A DNA stretch of 64,000 nucleotides from KBS50 sp042434095 (lineage in GTDB: Bacteria > Actinomycetota > Actinomycetes > Mycobacteriales > Micromonosporaceae): positions 62,001-126,000 of the forward strand of contig NZ_JBHLUE010000016.1 in NCBI RefSeq assembly GCF_042434095.1. The letters are read 5' to 3'. The notes beneath the pieces were generated by a model. That model searched no databases. It was not told the DNA's origin and was given only the letters and a program-made list of their open reading frames with translations. Shown one piece after another: positions 7,768-16,920 of the stretch. Position 1 is the first letter of the stretch. Every line of letters starts with the position of its first letter. The translations under genes and the position numbers were made by a program.

Positions 7768-8670
7768 ATGATCCGTCAACTTTTCTCCGGCGGCGCGCTG
7801 GCCACGCTGCTCGCCGCGGGGCTGCTGGCCCCGGCGCCGGTGACCGCCGGGCCGGCGCCGGCGCCGGCGGTGGCGTTCGACGTCGCGTACCGGCGCAGCG
7901 CCGCCGCCATGGTGGCGGCCGGGCCGCCGTACGCGGAATGGGCCGGGACGGGCCGACGGTTCCTGGCCTTCGATCCGGCCGGGGACGGGCTGGCCGTGGA
8001 GGCCGTCGGCGACCTCGACCACGCCGACCGGATCGTGGTGCTGGTGCCCGGCGTGGCCACCACGCTGCGCGACTTCGACCGCGGCCTCGGCGGGGTGCCG
8101 GGCCGGGCGCCGGCCCGGCAGGCCCGGACGGTGTACGCCGCCCTGCGGGCCACCGATCCGGCCGCCCGGGTGGCCGTGGTGGCCTGGCTGGGCTACGACC
8201 CACCGGAGGGGCTGGGCCTGGCGGCGGCCCGCCCGGAACGCGCCCGCGGCGGCGCGGCGCGGCTGGCCGCGTTCGCGGCGGACCTGGCCGCGCTCCGCCC
8301 GCACGCCGCCGTCACCCTGGTCGGACACAGCTACGGCGCGCTGGTGGTGGGGCTGGCCGCCGCGCGCCTGCCCCGCCAGGTGACCGACCTGGTGACGCTG
8401 GGCGGGATCGGGACGGGCGTGGACACGGCGGCCTCGCTGCACACCCCGGCCCGGGTGTGGGCGGCCGAGGCGCCGGACGACTGGGTGCGCCAGATCCCGC
8501 AGCTCCGGCTGGGCGACCTGGGCCACGGCGTACGCCCCGGCTCGGCCCGGTTCGGCGCGCGTCGGCTGCCCACCGACGGCGTGCCGGGGCACGACGGTTA
8601 CCTCGCGCCGGGCACCGGCACCGTCCGCGCGCTGGCCGCGCTGGTGCTACGGGCGGAGGCGGTCCGGTGA
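7768..8670 (+). CDS. Secreted alpha/beta hydrolase, DUF1023-like
   Basis: Exported serine hydrolase of 300 residues. A signal peptide covers about residues 1-28 (hydrophobic core ALATLLAAGLLAPAP, cleavage near TAGPA). The nucleophile elbow is GHSYG, preceded by the conserved strand VTLVGH and followed by the second conserved Asp region APDDW and a C-terminal His in GHDGYL. The segment VLVPGVATTLRDFDRG is typical of the DUF1023 family of secreted actinobacterial hydrolases. Substrate unknown. Its stop overlaps the GTG start of the acyltransferase (GTGA), so the two form a translationally coupled pair and may modify the same extracellular compound. Confidence 0.8.
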   Translation: MIRQLFSGGALATLLAAGLLAPAPVTAGPAPAPAVAFDVAYRRSAAAMVAAGPPYAEWAGTGRRFLAFDPAGDGLAVEAVGDLDHADRIVVLVPGVATTLRDFDRGLGGVPGRAPARQARTVYAALRATDPAARVAVVAWLGYDPPEGLGLAAARPERARGGAARLAAFAADLAALRPHAAVTLVGHSYGALVVGLAAARLPRQVTDLVTLGGIGTGVDTAASLHTPARVWAAEAPDDWVRQIPQLRLGDLGHGVRPGSARFGARRLPTDGVPGHDGYLAPGTGTVRALAALVLRAEAVR

Positions 8671-10145
8671 GCACCTCGGTCCGCCAGCCCGGCCCACCGG
8701 CCCCGCCGGCCGCCCCGCCCGGCCCGGCCGCCCCACCCGGCCCGGCCGCCCCGCTTGGCCCGCCGATCGGCCCGGCGGCCTCGCTGGGCCGGGCGGTCTG
8801 CCCGGCGGCCTCGCTGGGCCCGGCGACCTCGCTGGGCCCGGCGACCTCGCTGGGCCCGGCGGCCCCGCCGGATGGCCGGGACCGGGCCGTGGACGGGGTG
8901 CGGGCGCTCGCGATGGCCGGCGTGGTGCTCGGGCACTGGCTGGTCACCGCGCTGGTGCTCACCCCCGACGGCGATCTCGTGGCCGACAGCCCGCTGCGGG
9001 CGATGCCGGCCCTGGCCCCGCTCAGCTGGCTGCCCCAGACGCTCGGCCTGTTCTTCTTCGTGGCCGGCTTCGCCGCCACCCGCGCCTGGACGGCCCGACC
9101 CGGCCGGGCTGGCCGGGCTGAACCGGCTGGCCCGGCTGGCCGGGCGGGCCGGGCTGGCCGGGCGGGCCGGGCTGGCCGGGCGGGCCGGGTTGGTCGGGCT
9201 GGCTCCCGGGGACAGCCGGCCCAAGCCGGCTCGGCCGGCCGCGGCCGGTACCGGGGCTGGCTGGCGAGCCGGTTGCGCCGGCTCGGCGGCCCGCTGGCCG
9301 CCTTCGCGGCCGTCTGGACGGCCGCCCTGGTGCTCGGCCTGGCCGCCGGCGCCCCGGACGGCACCGTCGAGACGGTCGGCCGGCTGGTGGCCAGCCCGCT
9401 GTGGTTCCTCGTCCCGCTGCTGGCGCTCACCGCTGCCACGCCCGTGCTGGACCGGTGCGTCGACCGGTGGGGCCCGCTGGCCGCGTCGCCGCCGCTGGCC
9501 GCGGTGATCGCCTCGGACGCCCATCCGGGCGCGTACACCCTGCCGCTGACGCTGACCGCGGCGTGGGCGGTGCCGTACCTGCTCGGGGCGGCGGCCGCCC
9601 GCGGTCGGCTGCGCGGCCCGGTAGCCGGCGCCGCGCTCGCCGGCGCCGGCCTGCTGGCCCTGGTGGCGCTGGTGGGCCTGGCCGGCTACCCGGACAGCGC
9701 CGTCGGCATCCCCGGCGCCGGACGGTCGAACCTGGACCCGCCGTCGTCGGCGACCGTGGCGCTGGCGCTCGCCCAGGTCGGGCTGGCCGTGCTGCTGCGC
9801 CCGGCGCTGAACCGGCTGCTCGCCCGGCCCCGCTGGTGGCGGCCGGTGCGCGCGCTCAACCGGCTCGCGCTGCCGATCTTCCTGACCCATCAGAGCGCGC
9901 TGATCCTGGTGACCCTGGCCGGGCTCTGGCTGGCCGGCGGGCACGCCGTACCCGGCCTGCACACCCCACCCACGGGCACCGGCTGGCTAACCGCGCGCGC
10001 GTGCTGGCTGCCGGTCTTCGCCGCCGCCCTGGCACTCCTGCTCGGCGCCCTCGCCCGGAAGCACGGTCGGGGCGGGCACGCCGGGCGGCTTCGGCGGGTG
10101 TACGATTCTCGTGGATCTTCCCGCCCGGCCGACCAGTGGAGGTGA
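8667..10145 (+). CDS. Acyltransferase-3 family membrane protein with low-complexity insertions
   Basis: Predicted integral membrane O-acyltransferase of 492 residues. After a long Pro/Ala/Gly-rich cytoplasmic start comes DRAVDGVRALAMAGVVLGHW, the family signature with catalytic-type Arg and His, then about ten hydrophobic segments ending at LALLLGALARKHG. The LPIFLTHQ segment near the end is also typical. Two regions are simple sequence: residues about 12-70 (Gly-Pro-Ala-x-Ser-Leu repeats, 8700-8868) and a GRAGRA tract after the second hydrophobic segment (9100-9200). The start GTG overlaps the preceding hydrolase stop. Substrate not identifiable. Confidence 0.8.
   Translation: MSTSVRQPGPPAPPAAPPGPAAPPGPAAPLGPPIGPAASLGRAVCPAASLGPATSLGPATSLGPAAPPDGRDRAVDGVRALAMAGVVLGHWLVTALVLTPDGDLVADSPLRAMPALAPLSWLPQTLGLFFFVAGFAATRAWTARPGRAGRAEPAGPAGRAGRAGRAGRAGRAGRVGRAGSRGQPAQAGSAGRGRYRGWLASRLRRLGGPLAAFAAVWTAALVLGLAAGAPDGTVETVGRLVASPLWFLVPLLALTAATPVLDRCVDRWGPLAASPPLAAVIASDAHPGAYTLPLTLTAAWAVPYLLGAAAARGRLRGPVAGAALAGAGLLALVALVGLAGYPDSAVGIPGAGRSNLDPPSSATVALALAQVGLAVLLRPALNRLLARPRWWRPVRALNRLALPIFLTHQSALILVTLAGLWLAGGHAVPGLHTPPTGTGWLTARACWLPVFAAALALLLGALARKHGRGGHAGRLRRVYDSRGSSRPADQWR
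8770..8868. repeat. 18-bp in-frame repeats encoding GPA(A/T)SL
   Basis: The 5' end of the acyltransferase gene contains several degenerate copies of an 18-bp unit, GGCCCGGCGRCCTCGCTG, read as Gly-Pro-Ala-Ala/Thr-Ser-Leu. A second 18-bp array (about 9100-9200, encoding Gly-Arg-Ala repeats) lies in a loop further on. Unit lengths keep the frame. Confidence 0.75.
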
Positions 10146-10170
10146 TCGCTGTGCGAGATAGCGATCCTCC
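10138..10170 (+). promoter_or_regulatory. Hairpin sequestering a full-length Shine-Dalgarno sequence
   Basis: GGAGGTGATC (10138-10147) is complementary to ten bases of the 16S rRNA 3' end. GATCGCT (10144-10150) pairs perfectly with AGCGATC (10160-10166), and after a 2-nt bulge GGAG pairs with CTCC (10167-10170). The ribosome site of the leader ORF at 10151 is thus locked by its own first codons. A possible -10 box TACGAT lies at 10101-10106. The element overlaps the acyltransferase stop codon. Confidence 0.6.
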
Positions 10171-10204
10171 TAGTCGTGGCCGGGTCGCCGGTCCGCCCCG
10201 CTGA
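10151..10204 (+). CDS. Candidate 17-codon leader peptide
   Basis: A GTG-initiated frame of 17 codons (VRDSDPPSRGRVAGPPR, first residue Met in vivo) with the strongest ribosome binding site in the window, GGAGGTGATC three bases before the start. Codons 3 to 9 include GAT, GAT, CCT, CCT, AGT and CGT, which are rare in a genome where third positions are almost always G or C; those bases form the SD-sequestering hairpin. This looks like a regulatory leader ORF. No amino acid stands out as a sensor except perhaps the two Pro-Pro pairs. The 28-residue membrane peptide gene follows 165 bp later. Not previously recognised by me as a named family. Confidence 0.5.
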   Translation: MRDSDPPSRGRVAGPPR

Positions 10205-10369
10205 GCCGTCGCCAGCCTGAGCTGACCCCGCTACACCGCCACGCACCGCCCGGGACCCGGCCGAAACGCCAGGGCCGTTCCGGGCGTGTCGTCCGGCGGT
10301 TCACCCGGTCGCGATTTCTCCCCGCTCCAGTCCTCGTTCCCGCGTGTCTGTCGCCTTCGGAGAGTCGCC

Positions 10370-10456
10370 ATGCACCGTTACGCCGCCCCGCTGGGCTTCA
10401 CCCTCGCCGCCGTCTGGGTCGTCTACCTCTTCGTCCTGGTCGGCGCCACCCACTGA
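10370..10456 (+). CDS. 28-residue single-pass membrane peptide
   Basis: ATG with GGAG seven bases upstream opens a 28-codon frame: a short basic start (MHRYAAPL), then about 18 hydrophobic residues (GFTLAAVWVVYLFVLVGA) and TH at the end. That is one transmembrane helix and nothing more. It ends 60 bp before the convergent VWA gene stop. It may be expressed from the same transcript as the leader ORF at 10151. Role unknown; single-helix peptides of this size often act as subunits or regulators of larger membrane complexes. Confidence 0.55.
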   Translation: MHRYAAPLGFTLAAVWVVYLFVLVGATH

Positions 10457-10516
10457 GCGAGCGCCGCTGCGCCGCACACCCCGACCCACCCACCACAACT
10501 GCGCGATCGACTCCGG

Positions 10517-11467
10517 TCACGGCAGCCGTGAGGTCCACAGCAGACTCATGGCCGCGGCGACCAAGGCCAGTAGCAGGGCGATCCCCGCGTACCACTGGGT
10601 GACCTCGCGCGGCTCGGTCCGGAAGCCGATCGAGCTGCCCATGTCCTGGTACACCTTCTTCAGCTCACTCACCGACGCGGCCTCGTAGAAGAAGCCCTGG
10701 GTCGTCTCGGCGAGCTGGGCCAGCGAGAGCCGGTCCACCGGCACCCGCTGCTGCTGCCCGGCGATGTCCACCTCGCCACCGTCGGTGCCGAAGGCGATTG
10801 TCGACACGGGCACGTTCGCGTCCTGGGCCGCCGACCCCGCCTCCTCGATGGAGCGGCCCGAGGTGCGGTACCCGTCGGAGAGCAGGACGATGCGCGCCGG
10901 CGGCGGCCCCTGAGCCCCGTCGGCCGGCACCGACCGGATGGCGTCCAGGCAGGTGAAGACCGCCTCGCCGGTGGCCGTGGCCTCGGCGAGCGAGAGTCCG
11001 TCGATGGCCTCCACCACCGCCGTACGGTCCTTGCCGGGCGGGACCAGCACGTTGGCCGACTTGGCGAACGACACGAGACCCAGGTTGAAGGTCGGCGGCA
11101 GCTCCGCCACGAACTGCTTGGCCGCCTCCTGCGCGGCCTGCAGCCGGGTCGGCGCCACGTCGTCGGCCTGCATCGACAGCGACACATCGATCGCCAGCAT
11201 GATGGTGGCGCGCTCCAGCGGCCGCCGCTCGTCGATCGAGGGCCGGGCCAGGCCGGTGGCGAGCACGAGCAGGCTGAGCAGGAACGCGCCCGCCGAGGCA
11301 TGCCGCCGCCAACCGAGTCCCTTCGGCGCGAGGGAGCGCAGCAGCTCGACGTTCGTGAACCGCATCGCATAGCTGCGCCGGTGCAGCTGGCGCCAGACGT
11401 ACACCCCGGCCAGGGCGAGCACCGGCAGCACGGCCAGTAGCCACCACGGTTGGAGAAAACGGATCAT
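10517..11467 (-). CDS. VWA domain membrane protein (BatA-like)
   Basis: Membrane-anchored protein of 316 residues. Two N-terminal helices (about 5-25 and 58-75) precede a von Willebrand A domain with an intact MIDAS, Asp94-x-Ser96-x-Ser98 (IDVSLSM), a threonine-containing segment, and VLLSDGYR. A last helix sits at about residues 290-312. It belongs with the upstream DUF58 and MoxR genes: MoxR AAA ATPases are thought to act as chaperones that insert metals or assemble complexes with VWA partners. The start overlaps the DUF58 stop by four bases (ATGA). Confidence 0.9.
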   Translation of the reverse strand: MIRFLQPWWLLAVLPVLALAGVYVWRQLHRRSYAMRFTNVELLRSLAPKGLGWRRHASAGAFLLSLLVLATGLARPSIDERRPLERATIMLAIDVSLSMQADDVAPTRLQAAQEAAKQFVAELPPTFNLGLVSFAKSANVLVPPGKDRTAVVEAIDGLSLAEATATGEAVFTCLDAIRSVPADGAQGPPPARIVLLSDGYRTSGRSIEEAGSAAQDANVPVSTIAFGTDGGEVDIAGQQQRVPVDRLSLAQLAETTQGFFYEAASVSELKKVYQDMGSSIGFRTEPREVTQWYAGIALLLALVAAAMSLLWTSRLP

Positions 11468-12527
11468 CGTGTGGTCCCCCTGGTGCGGGCGTGGCGCTGT
11501 GCCGCGACGAACCGCACCGTGTCCAGAAGCCAGTCGGAATCGGTACGCAACCGTAGATGCGCTGCCCCCGCGGCGCGCAGTTCGGTGGCGATCGCCGTCC
11601 GCTGCGCCGAGGCGGCCTCGGCGTACCGGCGGCGTAGCTTCGGGTCGGCGGTCTGCACCTCGTGCAGGTCGCCGGTCTCCGGATCAACCAGCTCGAGCAC
11701 GCCGACGTCCGGCAGCTCCAGCTCGCGCGGGTCGACCACCTCGATCGCCAGCACGTCGTGCCGGACGGCGAGCTTGCGGACGGCCCGCCCCCACTGCGCC
11801 GGCGGGGCCAGGAAGTCCGAGATCACCACCGCCATGCCGCGCCGGCGGGGCGGCGAGTTGAGCATGTTGACCAGGGCGCCCAGGTCGGTCCGGCCGGGCC
11901 GGATCCGGGTGGTGGCGACGGCCCGGACGAGGCCCTGCGCCTCCTTGCGACCGGGGCGGGCCGGCAACCGCCGGACCCCGCTCACCCGGCCGGCCGCCGG
12001 GCCGGGCGCCGGACCGGCGGCGCCGGTGCCCACCACCGCGCCCACCCGGTTGCCGCCCCGGGCCGTCAGGTGCGCCATGGTCGCCACCGCCGCCACCACC
12101 AGGTCGCGCTTCAGCCAGCGGCCCGTGCCGAAGTCGAGGCTGGCGGACAGGTCGACGGCCAGCCAGGTCTCCAGCTCCCGGTCGGCCACCGTCTGCCGCA
12201 CGTGCGGCAGCGTGGTGCGGGCGGTCACCGGCCAGTCCATCCGGCGTACGTCGTCTCCGGGCCGGTACTCCCGAGACTCGCCGGCCTCGCTGCCCGGCCC
12301 CGGCAGCAGGCCGAGGTAGTCGCCCTGCAACAGCCCGTCGAGCCGGCGGGTGACCAGCAGCTGCAACCGGGACAGCACGGCCTCCGCACGGCGCCCCGTC
12401 GCGCCGGCCGGATCTCCGCGATCCCCGGTCGCGGCCGCCGGATCGGACCGGCCCCCGAGGTTGGACCGGCCGGCGGCCCCGCCGGCCGGATCGGCGTACC
12501 CACCGCCCGGGCCGGTCCCGGGTCGGC

Positions 12528-12531
<4 letters not shown>
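11464..12531 (-). CDS. DUF58 domain protein
   Basis: Protein of 355 residues with the DUF58 signature GLLPGPGSEAGESREYRPGDDVRRMDWPVTAR-like block (REYRPGDDVRRMDW) followed by a VWA-like fold with ETWLAVDLSASLDFG, a degenerate metal site (DLSAS). The first 45 residues are low-complexity Gly/Asp/Ala. It is the usual middle gene of MoxR-DUF58-VWA operons. Start GTG overlaps the moxR stop (GTGA), and its own stop overlaps the VWA start, so all three are translationally coupled. Confidence 0.9.
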
Positions 12532-13745
<1,214 letters not shown>

Positions 13746-14121
13746 CGGTCCTCCACAACTTCTTCGGGTCACGCGGTCTGGGGCCACCGCTCGCCGGCCC
13801 CGCACCGGGGTCGCCGCTCGGCGACGCTGTCGACGCCACCGGCGCCGGACGTCGCCGCCATCGCGGACGGCGGCTGCCGGCGGGGTACCGCCGCACCAAG
13901 CCTCGCACGTCCGGTCGGGAAGCCGGTCGGCGGAAACCCCGGTTGGCGACGTGGCGACTTCGCCACCCGGCGCAGGCTGGACAGAGGGGGGCTGTTGGTG
14001 TGTACCATTCAGCCGTCGCCGGGCGGCTTCCCCCGTGGCCGCCCGGCGCTCAAACTTCCGGCGCCGGAGCGCGACGATTTCCCCCGGCCGCCCGCCCCGG
14101 TCCCGTCCGTAGACTGACCGC
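13746..14121. other. Divergent intergenic region between moxR and gene at 14122
   Basis: These 376 bases separate two divergent genes. I can support the moxR ribosome site at the left edge and the TAGACT box at the right edge. In between are short GC-rich inverted repeats (for example GGCGACGTGGCGACTTCGCC near 13945) and a weak AT-richer patch around 13995-14015, but no clear gene. Confidence 0.5.
14110..14115 (+). promoter_or_regulatory. -10 box for gene at 14122, leaderless
   Basis: TAGACT, six bases, then the GTG start at 14122. No ribosome site is present. Confidence 0.5.
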
Positions 14122-14355
14122 GTGGCCGACCTTCCCCCGCCCCAGTCCGAGCCGCCGATCTGTTCGGCCCGGGGCTGCCGCGCCCCGGCCGGGTGGGCGC
14201 TGCGCTGGAACAATCCTCGGCTGCACACCCCCGACCGGCGCAAGACCTGGCTGGCCTGCGCCGAGCACCGGGAGCACCTCGGCGGCTTCCTGACGGCGCG
14301 CGGCTTTCTGCGGGACGTCGAACCCGTGCCCGCATCGCCTAGGCTCGACCCGTGA
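14122..14355 (+). CDS. Small conserved Cys/His protein of actinobacteria
   Basis: Conserved small cytosolic protein of 77 residues. Two cysteines in CSARGCRAPA and a Cys plus His in WLACAEHREHL (pattern C-x4-C ... C-x2-H-x2-H) suggest a metal site, probably zinc; that is an inference. The block ALRWNNPRLHTPDRRKTW is strongly typical of the family, which is found in streptomycetes and relatives, sometimes with the misleading name acetone carboxylase. The start is GTG, apparently leaderless. The stop overlaps the start of the next gene, so it is transcribed with the PH-domain pair. Confidence 0.8.
   Translation: MADLPPPQSEPPICSARGCRAPAGWALRWNNPRLHTPDRRKTWLACAEHREHLGGFLTARGFLRDVEPVPASPRLDP
14340..14345 (+). 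promoter_or_regulatory. Internal -10 box before the PH-domain gene
   Basis: TAGGCT inside the end of the preceding gene, six bases before the GTG at 14352. It could give a second, leaderless start for the PH-domain pair. Confidence 0.4.
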
Positions 14356-14843
14356 GTGATCCGCTCGAACCCTGGCCCCGGACGGTCCGCTGGCAGCCGG
14401 TCTCGCGCAGCCTGATCTGGGTCGAGCTGGTCCGGCTCGGCGTCGGCCTCGCCATCCTGGTCGTGGGCCTGCTGATCGGGTGGGCCCTGACCGGGCACTG
14501 GTCCTTCCCCGCCGCCCTCGCGCTGGTGCTGCTGCTCGCGGCCTGGCGGGTTTCCGTGATCATCCGGGCGGTTCGCGCCTGGGGCTACGCCGAGCGGGAC
14601 AACGACCTGCTGGTCCGGCACGGCCTGCTGGTCCGGCGGCTGTCGATCGTCCCGTACGCCCGGATGCAGTTCGTTGATGTGACGGCCGGCCCGCTGGAGC
14701 GGGTCTTCCGGCTGGCCACCGTGCAGCTGCACACGGCCGCGGCGGCCAGCGACGCGCGGGTGCCGGGGTTGCCGCCGACCGAGGCCGCCCGGCTGCGGGA
14801 CCGGCTCACCGCGCTCGGCGAGGACCGGGTGGAGGGGCTGTGA
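14352..14843 (+). CDS. Bacterial PH domain membrane protein (YdbS-like)
   Basis: Membrane protein of 163 residues. Two hydrophobic helices (about residues 24-47 and 52-72) are followed by a bPH_2 (DUF304) domain: DNDLLVRHGLLVRRLSIVPYARMQFVDVTAGPLERVFRLATVQLHTA. This is the YdbS half of a YdbS-YdbT pair; the larger partner begins 40 bp downstream. In Bacillus such pairs contribute to resistance to some membrane-active compounds, and their actinobacterial role is unproven. Confidence 0.88.
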   Translation: MSDPLEPWPRTVRWQPVSRSLIWVELVRLGVGLAILVVGLLIGWALTGHWSFPAALALVLLLAAWRVSVIIRAVRAWGYAERDNDLLVRHGLLVRRLSIVPYARMQFVDVTAGPLERVFRLATVQLHTAAAASDARVPGLPPTEAARLRDRLTALGEDRVEGL

Positions 14844-14883
14844 ACGGGATCACGACGCCCCCGCCGGTCCGCGGGCCGCAGCG

Positions 14884-16407
14884 GTGACCGAACCGGTCGG
14901 GCAGCCCCGGCGCCGGCTGCACCCGCTCAGCCCGCTGCTGCAGGGCGCCAAGACCCTCGTTGTGGTCGTCGCCGGGTTGTCCTGGTCGACGCTGTCCAGG
15001 CTCGGGCTGGGCTGGTTCGCGCTGACCGTGGCCGCGCTGGCGCTCGGCGCCGTGGCCCTGTCCGCGGTCAGCTGGTACAACACCGGCTACCAGCTGGTGG
15101 GCCGCGAGCTGCGGATCCACGAGGGCCTGCTGTGGCGGCGCACCCGGGCCATCCCGCTGGAACGGCTGCAGGCCGTGGAGGTGGTGCGCCCGCTGCTGGC
15201 CCAGCTCACCGGCCTGGCCGAGCTGCGGCTCGAGGTGGTGGGCGGGGCGAAGGCCGAGGCGCCGCTCGCGTACCTGACCGTGGCCGAGGCCGCCGAACTG
15301 CGCGACCGTCTGCTCCAGCTGGCCGGCCGGACCCGGTACGTGGCCGGCGCCGGCGCCGGCGACGCGGCGGCCTGGGCCGGTCCCGGGACGCCGGCCGACA
15401 CCATCCCGGCGGCAGGCGAGGCCGCACCGGCCGGCGCCACCGGCCAGGTCGGCCCAGGCGTGCCTGGTGGTGGCCCGGCGCCCGCCGGACCCGGCGGTGC
15501 GACCCTGCCGGCCGGACCCGGCGGCGCGACCCTGCCGGCCGGACCCGGCGGTGTCCGCGCGCGCGGCCTGCCGGGTGCGCTGCCGTGGCCCGCGCAGGTC
15601 CGCCCGTTGCACGCGGTGGCCAACCGCGACCTGCTGATCAGCCAGCTGCTCACGCCGCAGGCGTTCCTGCTGCCGTTCGGCGTGGCCTTCGTGATCATCC
15701 AGTTCCTCACCGAGAAGTCCTGGTCGTTCGTCGCGGTGGCCAGCACGCTCACCGCGATCGCCGGCGTGCTGCTGCGGCCGGTGCGGCGCGTCCTCGACGA
15801 CTGGAACTTCCGGCTGGGCCGGGACGGCGACGCGCTGCGGATCCGCAACGGCCTGGTGGAGACCCGCGCCCAGACCGTGCCGCTGAACCGGGTGCAGGCC
15901 ATCGGGGTGACCTGGCCGCTGCTGTGGCGGGTGAACGACTGGCTGCGGCTCCGGCTCGACATCGCCGGGTACGCCCGGGAGGAGACCGACGACCGGAACC
16001 GGTCGGACCGGCTGCTGCCGGTCGGCGAGCTACCCGTCGCCCGGATGATCACCGCGGAGGTGCTGCCCGGCGTCGACCTGGCCACCCTGCCGCTGACCCC
16101 GCCGCCCGAGCGCGCCCGGTGGCTGCGGCCGATCGGCCGATCGGCGCTGGGCGCCGGGCTCACCGACCGGGTCTTCGCCGCCCGGCACGGGCTGCTCACC
16201 CGGGAGCTGATGGTGGTGCCGGTGGCGCGGATCCAGAGCGTACGGGTGGTGCAGGGTCCCGTACAGCGCCTGCTCCGACTGGCCAGCGTGCACGCCGACA
16301 CGGCCGGCGGCCGGGGCGCGGCCGCGCTGCACCGGGACGTGCTCGAGGCGTACGAGCTGGCGGCCGCGCTGGCCACGCGGGCCCGGGCGGCCCGCGACCG
16401 GGGCTGA
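14884..16407 (+). CDS. Bacterial PH domain membrane protein, two to three PH domains (YdbT-like)
   Basis: Larger partner of the preceding protein, 507 residues. Two helices (about 20-65) lead to the first bPH_2 domain (GRELRIHEGLLWRRTRAIPLERLQAVEVVRPLL), then a Gly/Pro/Ala linker with 27-bp repeats, two more helices (about 250-290), a second PH domain (GDALRIRNGLVETRAQTVPLNRVQAIGVTWPLL) and a third degenerate one near the end (HGLLTRELMVVPVARIQSVRVVQGP). The GTG at 14884 overlaps the stop of a 15-codon frame starting at 14841, which may couple translation. Confidence 0.85.
   Translation: MTEPVGQPRRRLHPLSPLLQGAKTLVVVVAGLSWSTLSRLGLGWFALTVAALALGAVALSAVSWYNTGYQLVGRELRIHEGLLWRRTRAIPLERLQAVEVVRPLLAQLTGLAELRLEVVGGAKAEAPLAYLTVAEAAELRDRLLQLAGRTRYVAGAGAGDAAAWAGPGTPADTIPAAGEAAPAGATGQVGPGVPGGGPAPAGPGGATLPAGPGGATLPAGPGGVRARGLPGALPWPAQVRPLHAVANRDLLISQLLTPQAFLLPFGVAFVIIQFLTEKSWSFVAVASTLTAIAGVLLRPVRRVLDDWNFRLGRDGDALRIRNGLVETRAQTVPLNRVQAIGVTWPLLWRVNDWLRLRLDIAGYAREETDDRNRSDRLLPVGELPVARMITAEVLPGVDLATLPLTPPPERARWLRPIGRSALGAGLTDRVFAARHGLLTRELMVVPVARIQSVRVVQGPVQRLLRLASVHADTAGGRGAAALHRDVLEAYELAAALATRARAARDRG
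15484..15553. repeat. 27-bp in-frame repeat in the YdbT-like gene
   Basis: Two and a half units of 27 bp (15484, 15511, 15538) encode AGPGGATLP repeats in the linker between PH domains 1 and 2. Confidence 0.8.
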
Positions 16408-16500
16408 CCGCCGGCACGACCCGGCGCCTTCGCCGGCCCCGAAGCCGGCTCGGCGCCGTCCGAACTCCCCTCGCTCCCCGGAGATCCCCGCGACACCGCC

Positions 16501-16506
16501 TAAGCT
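16501..16506 (+). promoter_or_regulatory. -10 box for the thioesterase gene, leaderless
   Basis: TAAGCT, six bases, then the ATG at 16513. No ribosome binding site in between. Confidence 0.5.
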
Positions 16507-16512
16507 GGGCGC

Positions 16513-16920
16513 ATGGAGCGACAGCAGGCGGACGACACCTTCCCGCCGGGGCTGGGTGCCCGGGTGGAGCTGACCGTGACCGACTCGGACACCGCCCAGG
16601 CGGTCGGCTCCGGCGACGTGCCGGTGCTCGGCACGCCGCGGGTGCTGGCCCTGGCCGAGGCGGCCACCGTGGCCGCGACCGCGGCCCGGATGCCGACCGG
16701 GCTGACCACGGTGGGGGTACGGGTCGAGCTGGACCACCGGCTGCCCACCCCGATCGGCGGCACCGTGGTGGCGCAGGCCCGGCTCGCCAAGGTGGACGGT
16801 CGACGCCTGCTGTTCGAGGTGACCGTCACCGACGGCGCGGAGACCGTGGCCGAGGCCCGGGTGGAGCGGGCGCTGGTGGACCGGCACCGGTTCGTCGAGC
16901 GGGCGTCCCGGCCGGCATGA
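16513..16920 (+). CDS. Hot-dog thioesterase, fluoroacetyl-CoA thioesterase-like
   Basis: Small single hot-dog-fold protein of 135 residues. The helix start LGTPRVLALAEAATVAATAARMPTG followed by TTVGVRVELDHRLPTPIGGTVVAQARL matches the FlK-like (fluoroacetyl-CoA thioesterase-like) family, in which Thr, His and Glu do catalysis; here Glu in LAEAA and His in LDHR are present. The physiological acyl-CoA is unknown. The stop overlaps the start of the next gene by ATGA, so it is co-translated with an MBL-fold hydrolase. Confidence 0.85.
   Translation: MERQQADDTFPPGLGARVELTVTDSDTAQAVGSGDVPVLGTPRVLALAEAATVAATAARMPTGLTTVGVRVELDHRLPTPIGGTVVAQARLAKVDGRRLLFEVTVTDGAETVAEARVERALVDRHRFVERASRPA

Noticed and set aside
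14841..14888. 15-codon frame between the two PH-domain genes
   Set aside because: Starts immediately after a stop without its own ribosome site; it may aid coupling, but there is no evidence for a functional peptide.
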